A DNA stretch of 64,000 bases from Hibiscus mutabilis (Eukaryota > Streptophyta > Magnoliopsida > Malvales > Malvaceae): assembly GCA_019671005.1 (NCBI GenBank), contig CM033724.1:23661786-23725785 (forward strand), in the 5' to 3' direction. The notes beneath the pieces were generated by a model. The model did not search any database. It worked only from the letters and a program-made list of their open reading frames with translations, and was not told where the DNA came from. Positions 19,590 through 31,065 of the stretch are shown in pieces. The position numbers were made by a program, and so were the translations under genes. How positions within the stretch are numbered: position 1 is the stretch's first letter; the number at the start of each line of letters is the position of its first letter.

Positions 19590-22467
19590 TGTAATCACTC
19601 ATTTTTATCTGTAAATACATATTAGTGTTGCATGTATACATATTATATTATATGTTTATTATGTGCATGAGTGTTATTAGTCTATGTGTACATGTATATT
19701 ATAAACTATGTATGTATACGTATTAAATACGGTGTATGTGTGTCGCGTATGCATCTATATTTAGTATGAGCGTATTTATTTTTATGGTTAATTATGTGTA
19801 TAATCGTATATGTATGTATACTGGTATGTTATAATTAATGTTTGCATAGGTATATACGAATGTATTGTTGTATGTGTATTGCTGTTATAATTATACTATT
19901 GGGCTAATATAAAATGAAAATCCAAAAAAATATATTAAACCCAAATAAATGAATTACAATCCAAGTCCAATTACAAATCTAATATTATTACAAGGCCCGG
20001 TTGGCCCAAACCCAAAACTATTTAATTCTAATTATTTTTGGTGCAGGTGACTATGGGCCGTTGGATCAAGATCTGATCCAACGGCCACGATCCAAGCAAG
20101 GAACCAAAATATCTGCCAGCCGCGTGCACATCACGTCTGGACCGTTCGAGTGCCACGCGCGCGTGCCGTCCATGCGCGGACTCTTTAATATCCCACGCGT
20201 GCTTAAGCCCCACGCGCTCTGACCCCTCGACTGCTGAGCCCCACGTGGCACGATCTGGAGCCGTTTCACCAACCGAGGCTTCATCTGGGCCGTTCACCCT
20301 TCAATCCATCCCAACCGTTAGATCAGATCTGATCTAACGGCCGAGAACACATCTGGCCGAAGACAGAGCCCACACCGCCACCATGCTGCACCATGCCGAT
20401 CTTCAACCACCGCGCTCAGAACATGTCAAAACACGACAAGAAAAGAAATATGTCAGTTAGCAGTCCAGATCTGAAAAAGCAAGTATTATGCAACTTGTAC
20501 CAAAACCAAAGACAGTCATATATATGTACGAAACAAATATTTTGAAAGAAAACAAGTTGTAACAAAAAAAACAAGTGGTAATCAAAACAAGCAAAGTTGT
20601 AATCGAAAGGAAAAAAATACAAAAAGTCAGTCCAGTGGTAAATACTCGTGTCCCATTTTTTATTTTTTGCATGCATACACAAAAGAGAGGTAAAAAAAGA
20701 GAGAGAGTTAGAGGTCTTACCGTCGCCGTTTGTGGGTCTCCCCTCACCAGTGACAAGCCTTTTCGGCTTCCCCAAGCCAGATACGGTGAACTAAAAGGAG
20801 TGGGAGACCCCTTGTAGTTTCGTTTTGCGTAAAAAAAATGGGTTTTTCGTTTCATATTTCCTAGATCTAGGGCAGATGGAGGTTTTTCCTCTGAATCCAA
20901 CCTCGGATTCGTGTCGAGGGTGAGACGGGGGTTATTTTGGTGTGTTTTTGAGGCTCGCCGGCACCGATTAGCGGCGGCCGGCGGCGGAGAATACGGCGGC
21001 CGGCCGCCGGATTCTGGGTTTCATGGGGGAGATTTGAGAGAAAACGAAGAACAGAGTTTGGGTTATAAAACTGAAAAATGAAAGAAATGGCTGAAAAATT
21101 GGTTTCGGCCTAAAAAGAGGGGTTTTTATAGCTGTTATTATTTTGTGAAATGGGTAAATTACATACTAAATCCCCCCGCGTTTCCAATATTTTCACTTCT
21201 GTCTCGCCGCATGGTGTATTTACAACTCTGGTCCCCCTTGTATTTCAAAATCTTGCAATCCAGTCCCTAAATTACACTGAATCAATTTTTAAATGGTAAA
21301 ATTACCCCTTGAACCATCCCGCGTTTTTGAACTTTTCATTTCGGGTCTGTCCCTTGGTCTAATTACAGTTTTGATCCTTTTAGTTTCTGTCTATTTTGTA
21401 TTTTCGTCCTTAAATTGCATATTATTATCCTTTAATTTCTGCCACTGACTTTTATTTTTTTTCATTTCAGTCATGTTTCTATGTAAATACTCATGTTCGT
21501 ATTATAATCGTATATGTTAATGTAGTCTTTTGTCTTATTATATATCCCTCGTACATGCCTTGTATTTTTATGTTCATATGTATATGTGTGTTAGGTTTAT
21601 AATGATTATGTATCTTTTTGTTCGGTTATTCATATTAAGCATGTTATGTTCTAGTTGATTCGTACACGGTATATTTTGTATTTTTGTATGTGTATATGTT
21701 CTCTTGGCTTTTTAGGTTACATGTTAGTGTATTTTCTTTTTATGTATAATATATTGTCCCATATATATTGAAATATGTTTTATTACTAATATGTATGTCT
21801 CCTTGAAATATATGTTCGTCTACACACGTATTTATTCCTGTCTTGTTATTGTGACATGTTAAATTTGCTTTTATTTACTGTTAAGCTTGTTATGTATATG
21901 TGTGTTTTAATTATATATTTTTATTTATGTTAGATTAGTATTATGTTATGTGAATATTTACTGTCTTTAAATTATCTGCTATGTCTTATAGTTTTGTCAC
22001 TAAGATTGCATACGAGATATAAATTGTTAATGCGGTGCCCTTTTATCCGAGCATAAACGGGGCCAGTATCAGGCGTAGTGATAGTGGTTGGGCGTTTATT
22101 CTCGGATAACGGGGCCCTTAAAATTTATTCGCAATTATGACCGAATTTTAAAATCGTCACTTTAATCCGGAAAATCCAATATTAATAAAGTGGTAATTAT
22201 TAAAGTACCAATTTTGGGCGGTGTGGGGGTGCTAATCCTTCCCCATCCGTAACCGACTCCCGAACCCAATATTTTTTTGAATCTCTGGTTTTATGGTGTC
22301 CGGCCTACCTAAGTGGCCGGTGGCGACTCCATTTTTTATAAAATGCGGTTTTTTTAAAACCCCACAGAATAAATATTTTACATCAAAAAAATCACGAACA
22401 CCTTTCAAAAACACCTTCGAAAACTCATAGTTTTTTTTAGCGATAAGAAAAAAGGGACATCGCTACA
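19590..22467 (+). repeat. 3' LTR of the Tat element
   Basis: 2878 bases, collinear with the 5' LTR apart from point changes and small indels. The 26-base palindrome is intact here (20315-20340). Ends in CGCTACA before the GCAAT duplication. Confidence 0.88.
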
Positions 22468-22472
22468 GCAAT
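22468..22472. repeat. Target site duplication GCAAT, right copy
   Basis: Directly follows the 3' LTR and matches 10035-10039. Confidence 0.85.
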
Positions 22473-22630
22473 ATGCCAAGTAAAAGGGACTAAATTATAG
22501 GTTCTCTACGTAGTCATCAAGAAAACCTTAATAAATAAATATATATGTTAAACCTATATTTGATTTTGATATAAAAAACACTAAATTGTAAAAGGAATAA
22601 ATTTTAAGGTACTTAATTTACTCACTAAAT
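22473..22630. other. Right continuation of the pre-insertion site
   Basis: Sequence following the Tat element; joined to 10034 it restores a continuous AT-rich stretch (ACATGCAAT then ATGCCAAG). No gene. Confidence 0.4.
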
Positions 22631-23332
22631 TGATAGGTGTTCAAACTTAAATACTTTTCCAAGTCAAATATTGAGTCCCCAAATATTTTCTAAGAGTTTT
22701 GGTACTCAATTTAGCCTATTTGGTAATTAAGTACCAGTACGGCATATGGCGTACCAGTACGGGTTTTTGCTACTAAAAACCAAACTTATGCTTAAAGGCT
22801 TACAAGTACAGGTACTGCTCTACGTGTACCTGTACGGATTTTTTAAACTGTAATCCAAATTGTGCTTCGGGTACCAGTACGACCTATGGCGTACCGATAT
22901 AAGGATTAATAATATTTGATGTTTTGACCGTTGCCTTATTAGAAAATCTTGGAACTAACTTTTAAAATATTTTTAAGCGTACCGATATAGCTATATGCAT
23001 ATCGATACGATGTTTTAACCAAATATTCCAAGGATTTTAGTAAGCAATATTAGTACCGGTACAATATAGCATGTACTGATACCCTTTGTTATTTAATCAC
23101 TTCGTACCGATACGTCTGCTCACGAACCGGTACCTCTTTGTTGCAATTGCTCTTTCTTCTTTTGGCAGGTACCGATACGAGTGCTCATGTACCGATACTA
23201 CTGTTGTCAGAGGGAATTTATTGTGGGAAAAAGTTACCCCAACAGCTCTATTCAATATCTCAACTACCCAAACGGCTAGAAATCAATGAGGGGTATAAAA
23301 TCAAGTCTTTAAAGCTTCTTCAACAACAAGAC
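22631..23332 (+). repeat. 5' LTR of the copia element, left part
   Basis: Rich in TACCGATACG/GTACCAGTACG words between 22728 and 23205, often in pairs about 10 bases apart. The right part of the LTR resumes at 31071 after the nested gypsy element. Its left boundary is inferred from a TG dinucleotide only. Confidence 0.5.
22728..23205. repeat. Cluster of TACCGATACG-type micro-motifs in the copia LTR
   Basis: Variants of G-TACCGATAC-G occur around 22730, 22750, 22803, 22825, 22869, 22891, 22979, 23002, 23052, 23075, 23103, 23122, 23167 and 23190. Most form doublets with about 10 bases between words, the spacer often containing GCTC. Confidence 0.75.
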
Positions 23333-25057
23333 TGTAACACCCCAAATTTCCCCCCAAATTAAAAGCCCTAAATTGAGAAAATCCCTAATTTTGGAACCCT
23401 AATTATTTGGGAATTTTAGATCTTAAAACCTAATTCTGTGGGAGGCTTAATTTGTGAAAATCGGAACTTGTGTGACCAAATTGGAAAATTCCAAACATCT
23501 ATGGCCATTCCGTTAAGCAGGTGAAAGTGGGGACCCTTCTTTTGTAATTTGCCCAAATTTTTAGGCTTAACCCTATTATTTTTGTCTATACCGACTTTTC
23601 AAATCTCATTTTTGAGATTTTAGCAGCCGCACCCAATTTTGCTCTCAACCTCTCGTTCCAAATCTCCCCCACACCTTCACTTTCCGTTTACGCTCCAACG
23701 TGGATCCTAACGCTAGTCGTTAGTCAAATCGAATCCATCTATCGGCTCTCCTTCTTGTCCCGACCGCAGCCACTCAACTTTCGTGCTAAGCTATCGATCG
23801 TTGCTCAAGATCAACACAGAACCAGTTCAAACCTTACCGTGTACCACCTTTTCTTCCTCCATGCTCCGTTGTTACTCCGTCGTACCCCGGTGTTATTGAA
23901 TCTATGTGTGGGTAAGCTCTAAACCCAGATACTTTGGTTTTGATCCGGGACCTTGGTTTTACTTCGGGACCTCGAGTTGTGGGACGTTTCAGTGAGCTGC
24001 CGCCGTCGTCACTGTGTTGTAGCGTCGCCACCGCCGTGATACTGATTTGGCTGTCGCCGTCAAGGATTGTATGCCCTAGGGTTTCAGTTGTTGTGGAAAA
24101 GGTTGCAAGGGTGGATGCTTTTGGGGCCATTATGGATTTGGGTTAAACCCAATCTGGCTCGTGAGCCTATTGATGAGAGAGGCCGAATTGGGCCGGTTCA
24201 AGAGAGAAAGCCCAGATCAGTATGAACCAGACCATTTGTGTGAACCGCCTAATCTAAACTGAATCAGCAGGAGTAAACCGAACCGGATGGGTGATCGCTG
24301 ACCCGACTCGACACGTTAGTTGACCCGTTGAACCGAACCATTTGGGTTGGAAAATTGTATGGGGAAGTTCAGTGGATTCACCATTCGAGCTGAATTCTGC
24401 TTCGGATCAGTGGCTCCACCTTTGGGTCATTCCACTTCGGATGGTGACGATGTAGTTAGAATGGTTCTGGGGAACTTTACTCTTCGGACGATGTATGGAG
24501 ATGGGTGCATGACATTACATTTTATGTCTCTTATTTAATGCATATGTGTATTAAGATGATTAATGAACCATACTTGTTGTTTAGATTCCCGTTATGTGTT
24601 TTAACTGCACTTTAGAGACACACTAAGCTTCATATCTTACTTCTCCTTAGTTTTTCTTTCAGATACTCAGGCTTAGGCGTACGGTACTCGGAGGATCTCA
24701 TATCATCAGACTTTTCCTTATTTTTACAGTATGATTATTCAGACATTTGAGTTTCTCTATTATTATTATTTCGGACGATTTTGTATTGAGACTTGGGACA
24801 CTAATACTATTTTGAGACTTTTTGGTTTGACATGCATTTATTATTTGAATTTCTTTCGGATTTTATAGTGACTTTTAGAATTTTTCTAAACGTCTACGTT
24901 TTATTTAAACAATATAATTTTGGTGGTTTTAATCTTTATAATTAAGTTGTAATTTGAATTATTAAACTTAATAACCTTTCTTGAGGGACACGTTTTTTTT
25001 TCAAACTTAACTTCCAAGTTTTGACTTAAGAAATTAGGTCAAATTTAAGAGGTTATA
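23333..25057 (+). repeat. 5' LTR of the Tekay-type element
   Basis: 1725 bases, starting TGTAACACCCCAAATTTCCC and ending GGTTATA (the 3' LTR has GGTTACA). It retains a 643-base section (23838-24480) that the 3' LTR lacks. Confidence 0.88.
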
Positions 25058-25061
25058 TTTA

Positions 25062-25073
25062 GTGGTATTAGAG
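25062..25073 (+). other. Primer binding site, tRNA-iMet type, mutated
   Basis: TGGTATTAGAGT follows the LTR by four bases. The usual plant form is TGGTATCAGAGC; both differences are C to T. Confidence 0.7.
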
Positions 25074-25263
25074 TCAAGGTTCAACCCTCAGACTGTGTGG
25101 CTTGTATAAAATTTTAAACCGAAAATGATTTTGCATGCATACTAAATTTTTTTTGGGCAAAACGGGTATTTCTAATAAATATATTATTTAAAGATTATTT
25201 TATTTTAAATAGGAACTCCAAGTACCGACTCAAACTTAGGATTATCTTCTTTGTGATGGAGTA

Positions 25264-26540
25264 CTATGCCACATCGTAGGAGTTCTAGATTAGAGGCCGG
25301 ACGTGGTCGTGGTCGAGGTCGTTCTATAGCTATTGAGTGTGATGCTCTGCCTCCTGCGGATCTGCCGTAGGATCAGAATGAGGTACATGATGCTGATGGA
25401 GAGGAACAATCTAGGGATCAAGCTGAACCCAAAATACAGCACCTGGCCAGCGACGCAGAGTGTTGGTCAATGTGATTCCGAGGATAGTGAGACAGTGAGC
25501 ATAGATTCTGTTGCAGTGCAGAGGGAGTTGCTTCGTTACCTTTGTCTATCTGAAGGCATGAGGAAACCTATTTCTACCGAGTTCTTAGCTGCTGGGATGA
25601 CCATGTTTGATGGCAAGTTAGGTACAAACCCGGCTGACGCAGAGTATTGGCTGAAGAAACTTCAGCGTTTGTTTGTTGAGATGGAATATCTTGCCAACCG
25701 AAAATTGAGAGCTGCTGTATAATTACTGCAAGGTGAGGCCCAGGATTGGTGGGAAGTAGAGGAAAAAGTTGTTCCAGCCAGTTAGATTTCATGGGAGTTT
25801 TTCAGACAGTCATTTTAGGATCGGTATGTTGGGCCTGAGTATCTAGCTAAGTGCCGAGATGACTTTATGAATCTGGAGCAGAATGATATGAGCGTTAATG
25901 ATTATAAGATAGAGTTTTTAAGGCTTTTCTAGTATGTTTCGGGGCTGGTTACTACAGAGAAATAGAAGTGTGATTGGTTTCTGAGAGGGCTGCATTTTTT
26001 TATCAAGATTGGGGTTGCTTTACATCAGGATAAGGAGTATAAGGAGACCACCCATGGGGCTAAAACTCCTGAACGAATTGAAGCTATGAAGAAACGATAG
26101 GAATCTTAGGGTACTGATCGGGCTAAGAGACAGTCGACCGTGTCAGTTCAGCACAATTAGGGGAATCAGTCTAGGAAAAGGACTAGAGATGAGTATGACC
26201 ATCAGAGTTACTCCAGAGCTAGACCAGTGGCATCTACTATTCCGACCGCCAGCATGAGAGGTTCGCCTAATTCTCGTGGGGTGCTATAGTATTCTTTTTG
26301 CAAGAAATGGCATCCAAACGAGTGTAGGAGGCAGTCTAGGGCTTGTTTTCGATGTGGTTCTTTTGAGCACCTTTTTAGAGATTGTCCGGTGGCGCCTTCA
26401 TCTGCCTATGTTCCGAGTCAGTCTCAAGCATCTATTCAGACTCCTAGTAGAGGGAGAGGTCACGGTAGAGCTGGTGCTTCGGGTACTGTTGGTAGGGGTA
26501 TGCCTACTTAGAGTAGAGGATCAATTGGTTTAGGGGCGAG
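25264..26540 (+). pseudogene. gag of the Tekay-type element
   Basis: An arginine/glycine start (RLEAGRGRGRGRS) at about 25290 leads to the gag core: MTMFDGKLGTNPADAEYWLK (about 25597), LLQGEAQDWW and KCDWFLRGLH. A zinc knuckle CFRCGSFEHLFRDC lies at about 26344-26385, followed by a Ser/Gly/Arg-rich tail. In-frame stops occur at several places, for example the TAG at 25367-25369, and stops replace expected Q and W codons. Gag packages genomic RNA into virus-like particles. It cannot be expressed full-length. Confidence 0.8.
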
Positions 26541-26550
26541 ACAGCCAAGG

Positions 26551-26955
26551 TTGGTTTATGCTACCAGGAGGTATGAGGATCGTGATAAGCCAGATGTCAT
26601 TGCTGGTACCTTTTCTATTCACTCTATCTCTTATTTTGCACTGTTGGATAATGGTTCTACTCATTCGTATGTTGCGAGCTCTGTATCTGGGGGTCTTGAA
26701 ATTCATGTTGAGGATGTTGCTAATGCTGTTACCGTACACAGTCTGGTAGGTAATCCTATTGTGGTTTTTAGGGTGTATAAAAATTGTCCTCTTGAGATTC
26801 AAGGGGAAATTTTTCTGGCTAATCTGATGGAGTTACCTTTTGGGGAATTTGATCTAATTCTCGGCATGGACTAGTTGTCTGCTCACTGAGTCAATTTGGA
26901 TTGTGAGAGGAAAAGAGCAACACTAAAAACTTCTTATGACCGAGAGGTAGTTCTT
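26551..26955 (+). pseudogene. Protease of the Tekay-type element
   Basis: The active-site region reads ALLDNGSTHSYVASS at about 26638, so the Asp-Ser/Thr-Gly triad has become Asp-Asn-Gly (GAT AAT GGT at 26647-26655). The typical downstream ELPFGEFDLILGMD is followed by a TAG at 26872-26874 where the family has tryptophan, and a TGA follows shortly after. Retroviral-type aspartic protease, matures Gag-Pol; certainly inactive here. Confidence 0.8.
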
Positions 26956-27074
26956 TTTAGAGAATGTCAGGGCTTTCTATCTAATGTAATATCGGCTCTC
27001 AAAGCTGAAAAGATGATCAAGAAGGGGTCCATTGCCTACATTGCTTATATTCTTGATCCGAGACAGTCTGACTC

Positions 27075-27760
27075 GGGGATGGATAAGATTTGGGTTATGA
27101 GAGACTTTCTCGATGTATTTCCAGAAGAGTTGCCTGGTGTTCCGCCAAAGCGTGATGAGATTGAGTTTGGCATCAAAGTTTATTCGGGTTCAGCTCCTGT
27201 GTCTATGGCACCTTACCGGATGGCACTGAAAAAACTTAAATAATTGAAGGTTCAGTTGCAAGAACTGCTAGACAGGGGTTTTATCCGACCCAGTGTTTCT
27301 CCGTAGGGAACCCCTGTTCTTTTTGTTAAGAAGAAGGATTGGACACTTTGGTTGTGCATCGATTATCGAAAACTGAACACGCTGACGATCAAGAACAAGT
27401 ATCCCCTCCTCGTATTGATGATATCTGCGATCAGTTCTGGGGAGCTACGGTGTTCTCTAAGATAGACCTGAGATCTGGTTACTATCAACTCAAGGTTAAA
27501 GATTCGAATGTTTTCAAAATAGCTTTTCAGACACGTTACAGTCATTACGAGTTCCTTGTGATGCCCTTCGGGTTGACTAACGCTCATGCCACTTTCATAG
27601 ATATGATGAATAGAGTGTTTCAACCCTATCTCGACCAGTTTGTTGTGGTCTTTATAGACAATATCCTAGTTTATTCTAAATCTGAGGTTGAGTATGAGGA
27701 GCATCTCCGCATTTTTTTTTCAAACTCTGAGGGAGAAACAACTGTATGGAAAATTCAGTA
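27075..27760 (+). pseudogene. Reverse transcriptase of the Tekay-type element
   Basis: VFPEELPGVPPKRDEIEFGI opens the domain, followed by APYRMALKKLK, FSKIDLRSGYYQLKVKDS and EFLVMPFGLTNA. The catalytic box is VFIDNILVYS at about 27648, with N in place of the second Asp (27660-27662). Stops at 27241-27243 and 27304-27306 and a frameshift in a T-run at about 27711-27720 break it; RT continues in another frame from 27720 (KQLYGKFSKCEFWLSEVIFL). Confidence 0.88.
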
Positions 27761-28422
27761 AGTGTGAATTCTGGCTTTCAGAGGTGATATTTTTGGGGCG
27801 TATCGTTTCTGATGAGGGTATTCGAGTTGATCCGAAGAAGATTGATGCTAGCATGAGATGGAAACAACCCAAGAATGTTCCTAAGATCCGAAGTTTCTTG
27901 GGTTTAGCCGGCTATTATCGGAGGTTTGTTGAGAGTTTCTCGATCATCGCAGCTCTGTTGACTAAACTTTTGAGAAAGAATGTTCATTTTATCTGGTCTG
28001 AGGCTCAGCAGGCTAGTTTTGAGAAGCTTAAGACCGTGTTGACTGAAGCACCGATCCTAACTCAGCCAGAGCCTGGGAAGGCTTACACCATCTACAGTGA
28101 TGCTTCTCATACCGGATTGAGGTGTGTTCTGATGCAGGATGGTAAGGTAGTAGCCTATGCGTCCCGTCATTTGAAACCGCATGAGTGCAACTATCCTACC
28201 CACGACTTAGAGCTTGCTGCTGTGATCTTTGCTCTCAAAATCTGGAGACACTATCTCTATGGGGAAAATTGTTATATTTTCACAAACCATAAGAGTCTAA
28301 AATATCTTCTCACACAGAAGAGGCTGAACCTAAGACAACGACGTTGGTTAAAGCTTCTTAAAGACTATGATTGTGAAATTGAGTATCATCAGGCAAGGCC
28401 AACGTTGTTGCCGACACCTTAA
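27720..28422 (+). pseudogene. RT thumb/connection and RNase H of the Tekay-type element
   Basis: Open from about 27688 to 28422: IRSFLGLAGYYRRFVESFSI, then RNase H from about 28080 (AYTIYSDASHTGLRCVLMQD, YASRHLKPHECNYPTHDLEL). The motif usually TDHKSL is TNHKSLKYLL here, a lost catalytic Asp. A TAA ends the frame at 28420-28422 just before integrase. Confidence 0.85.
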
Positions 28423-28659
28423 CCTGTAATGCCATATCAGATCTGAGATCCCTGTTTGCTCGGATGAGTTTGTATGAGGATGGTAGCCTTTTGGCAGAAC
28501 TTCGGGTTATTCCTACTTTGATTTATGATATTTGAGCTAAGCAACCTAGTGATTCGTTCTTGATGCACCGTATAAAATAGGTTGAAGAAGGTACATCTCA
28601 GGATTTCTCTATTGATCAGGATAGTATATTATGTTTTCGAGGCCGATATTGTATTTCGA

Positions 28660-29660
28660 GGAATTCTTGCTTGAAGGAGGTTATCTTACGTGAAGCCTAT
28701 AACACTCCCTACTCTATGCATCCCGATGGGGATAAGATGTACAAGAATCTTCGTGAGAGATACTGGTGGAAGGGCCTGAGGAGAGATGTTGTTGGGTTTA
28801 TGTTAGATTTGTCAGAAGGTGAAAGCAGAGCATCAACGTCCGTCTGGATTACTTCAGTACATTGAGATTCCTCAGTGGAAATGGGAACGTCTGACGATGG
28901 ATTTTGTTAGTGGTCTTCCTGTGACTCTCACAAACAAAGATTCTATCTGGGTTATTGTTGATTGGTTGACTTAGTCTGCACACTTCATTCCTGATTAAGT
29001 TAACTATTCTTTGAGTAGGCTAGCTAAACTTTACATCTCGAAGATTGTTAGACTGTATGAGGTGCCTTTTTCTATCATTTCTGATCGGGACCCAAGGTTT
29101 ACAGCGAAGTTCTGAAGGTCGCTTCACACTACTTTGGGTACTCGGTTGAACTTTAGCACTGCTTATCATCCCCAGACCAATGGCCAGTCTGAGCGGGTAA
29201 TGCAGATTCTTAAGGATATGTTGAGGGGTTGTGTTGTGGACTATAGAGGCAGTTGGGAGGATTTCTTACCGCTTGCAGAGTTCGCCTACAATAATAGCTA
29301 TCAGGCCAGTATCAAGATGGCACCGTATGAGGCTCTGTATGGGCGTAAGTGCCGTACACCTATTGGTTGGACCGAACTTAATGAGCACAGATTGTTAGGG
29401 CCAGATATTGTTCATGAGGTTGAGCAGACAGTTAGATTAATTCAGGATCGGCTTAAGGCTGCTTTTGACAAACAAAAGTCTTATGCCGATTTGAGACGTC
29501 GGGATATTGAGTATGAGGTGGAGATGAGGTCTTCTTGAAAGTATCTCCGTAGAGGAAGGTACTTTGTTTCGGTCAAAAAGAAAAGCTGAGTCCTCGTTTC
29601 ATCGGGCCTAATCGGATTATTCATCGGATTGGACCAGTTTCCTGTCAGCTTGAGTTACCA
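28660..29660 (+). pseudogene. Integrase of the Tekay-type element
   Basis: The zinc-binding N-terminus is represented by VILREAYNTPYSMHPDGDKM and RYWWKGLRRDVV (28671-28860). The catalytic core continues with WERLTMDFVSGLP and IISDRDPRFTAKF, then after a TGA at 29113-29115 with LNFSTAYHPQTNGQSERVMQ, EDFLPLAEFAYNNSYQ and MAPYEALYGRKCRTPIGW (29134-29538). TAG at 28973-28975 and a frame change near 29540 also break it. Confidence 0.85.
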
Positions 29661-29699
29661 CCTGAGCTTAATCGTATTCATGATGTCTTCCATGTCGCT

Positions 29700-29954
29700 G
29701 TGTTGAGACGCTATCATGCTGATCCGTCTCATATTATTCCTGTAGAGGAGATTGAGATTCGTCCCGACTTGCGTTTTGAGGATGAGCCAGTTGAGATTCT
29801 TGCTCAAGACAAGAAAATTCTCCGGAGGAAGACCATTAAGATGGTTAAGGTCTTGTGGCGTAATCGTGGTCATGATGAGGCTACGTGGGAGCCCAAGGCT
29901 GTTGTCAAAGCTCAGTATCCACATCTCTTTGATCCAGGTAAATTTCGAGGCTAA
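29700..29954 (+). pseudogene. Chromodomain at the pol C-terminus
   Basis: LRRYHADPSHIIPVEEIEIR leads to the chromodomain: EILAQDKKILRRKTIKMVKV, LWRNRGHDEATWEP and QYPHLFDPGKFRG. Chromodomains on integrases direct insertion to particular chromatin and define chromoviruses. This part has no internal stop, but it is no longer joined to an open pol. Confidence 0.85.
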
Positions 29955-29962
29955 AATTTCTT

Positions 29963-29978
29963 TTAAGGAGGGGAGAGT
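29963..29978 (+). other. Polypurine tract of the Tekay-type element
   Basis: TTAAGGAGGGGAGAGT directly abuts the 3' LTR. Confidence 0.75.
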
Positions 29979-31065
29979 TGTAACACCCCAAATTTTCCCC
30001 CAAATTAAAAGCCCTAAATTGAGAAAATCCCTAATTTTGGAACCTTAATTATTTTGGAATTTTAGATCTTAAAACCTAATTCTGTGGGAGGCTTAATTTG
30101 TGAAAATCGAAACTTGTGTGACCAAATTAGAAAATTCCAAACATCTGTGGCCATTCCATTAAGCAGGTGAATGTGGGGACCCTTCTTTTGTAATTTACCT
30201 AAATTTGTAAGCTTAACCCTAATATTTTTGTCTATACCGACACTTTAAATCTCATTTTTAAGATTTTAGCAGCCGCACCCAATTTTGCTCTCATCCTCAA
30301 CCTCTCGTTCCAAATCTCCCCCACACCTTTACTTTCCGTTTACGCTCCGACGTGGATCCTAACGCCAGTCGTTAGTCAAACTGAATTCATATGTCGGCTC
30401 TCCTTTTCATCTCGACTACATCCACTCAACTTTTATGCTAAGCCATCGATCGTTGCTCAAGATCGACACATAACCATTTCGAACCTTACTCTTCGAACGA
30501 TGTATGGAGATGGGTGCATGACATTACATTTTATGTCTCTTATTTAATGCATATGTGTATTGAGATGATTATTGAACCATACTTGTTGTTTGAATTTCCG
30601 TTATGTCTTTTAACTGCACTTTAGAGACACACTGAGCTTCATAGCTTACTCCCCCTTAGTTTCTCTTTCAAATACTCAGGCTTAGGCGTACGGTACTTGG
30701 AGGATTTCATATCATCAGACTTTACCTTATTTTTACAGTATGATTATTCAGACATTTGAGTTTCTCTATTATTATTATTTCGGACGATTTTGTATTTGCG
30801 ACTTGGGACATTAATACTATTTTGAGACTTATTGGTTTGACATGCATTTATTATTTGAATTTCTTTCGGATTTTATAATGACTTTTGGAATTTTGATAAA
30901 CGTCTACGTTTTATTTAAACAATATAATTTTGGTGGTTTTGATCTTTATAATTAAGTTGTAATTTGAATTATTAAACCTAATAACCTTTCTTGAGGGACA
31001 CATTTTTTTCAAACTTAACTTTCAAGTTTCGACTTAAGAAATTAGGTCAAATTTAGGAGGTTACA
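29979..31065 (+). repeat. 3' LTR of the Tekay-type element, internally deleted
   Basis: 1087 bases. It matches the 5' LTR up to ACCTTAC at about 30485 and resumes at TCTTCG(A)ACGATG, skipping the section that corresponds to 23838-24480. TTAC at both edges suggests deletion by microhomology. Confidence 0.85.

Larger units (their letters stand above)
10040..22467 (+). mobile_element. Complete Tat/Ogre-type Ty3-gypsy element, pol-less (12.4 kb)
   Basis: Two LTRs (10040-12928 and 19590-22467) start TGTAATCACT and end CATCGCTACA, with a perfect GCAAT duplication outside. A primer site for tRNA-Arg follows the 5' LTR and a polypurine tract precedes the 3' LTR. The 6.66 kb interior holds a 329-residue ORF, a broken gag with zinc knuckle, and tandem repeats. 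No protease, RT, RNase H or integrase motifs were found, so the element depends on others to move. LTR length, tRNA-Arg primer and gag motifs place it in the Tat lineage. Over the first 460 LTR bases I counted seven substitutions and one indel, so insertion looks fairly recent. Confidence 0.88.
23333..31065 (+). mobile_element. Complete Tekay-type chromovirus (Ty3-gypsy), inactive, 7.7 kb
   Basis: LTRs 23333-25057 and 29979-31065, TGTAACACCC...GGTTA(C/T)A, flanked by a perfect AAGAC duplication (23328-23332 and 31066-31070). The interior runs primer site, gag, protease, RT, RNase H, integrase, chromodomain, polypurine tract. Every domain is recognisable but interrupted. The chromodomain and pol text fit the Tekay/Del lineage. 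It sits within a copia LTR, so it is the younger of the two. Confidence 0.92.

Noticed and set aside
27363..27623. 86-residue minus-strand frame over RT
   Set aside because: Shadow of the plus-strand reverse transcriptase.
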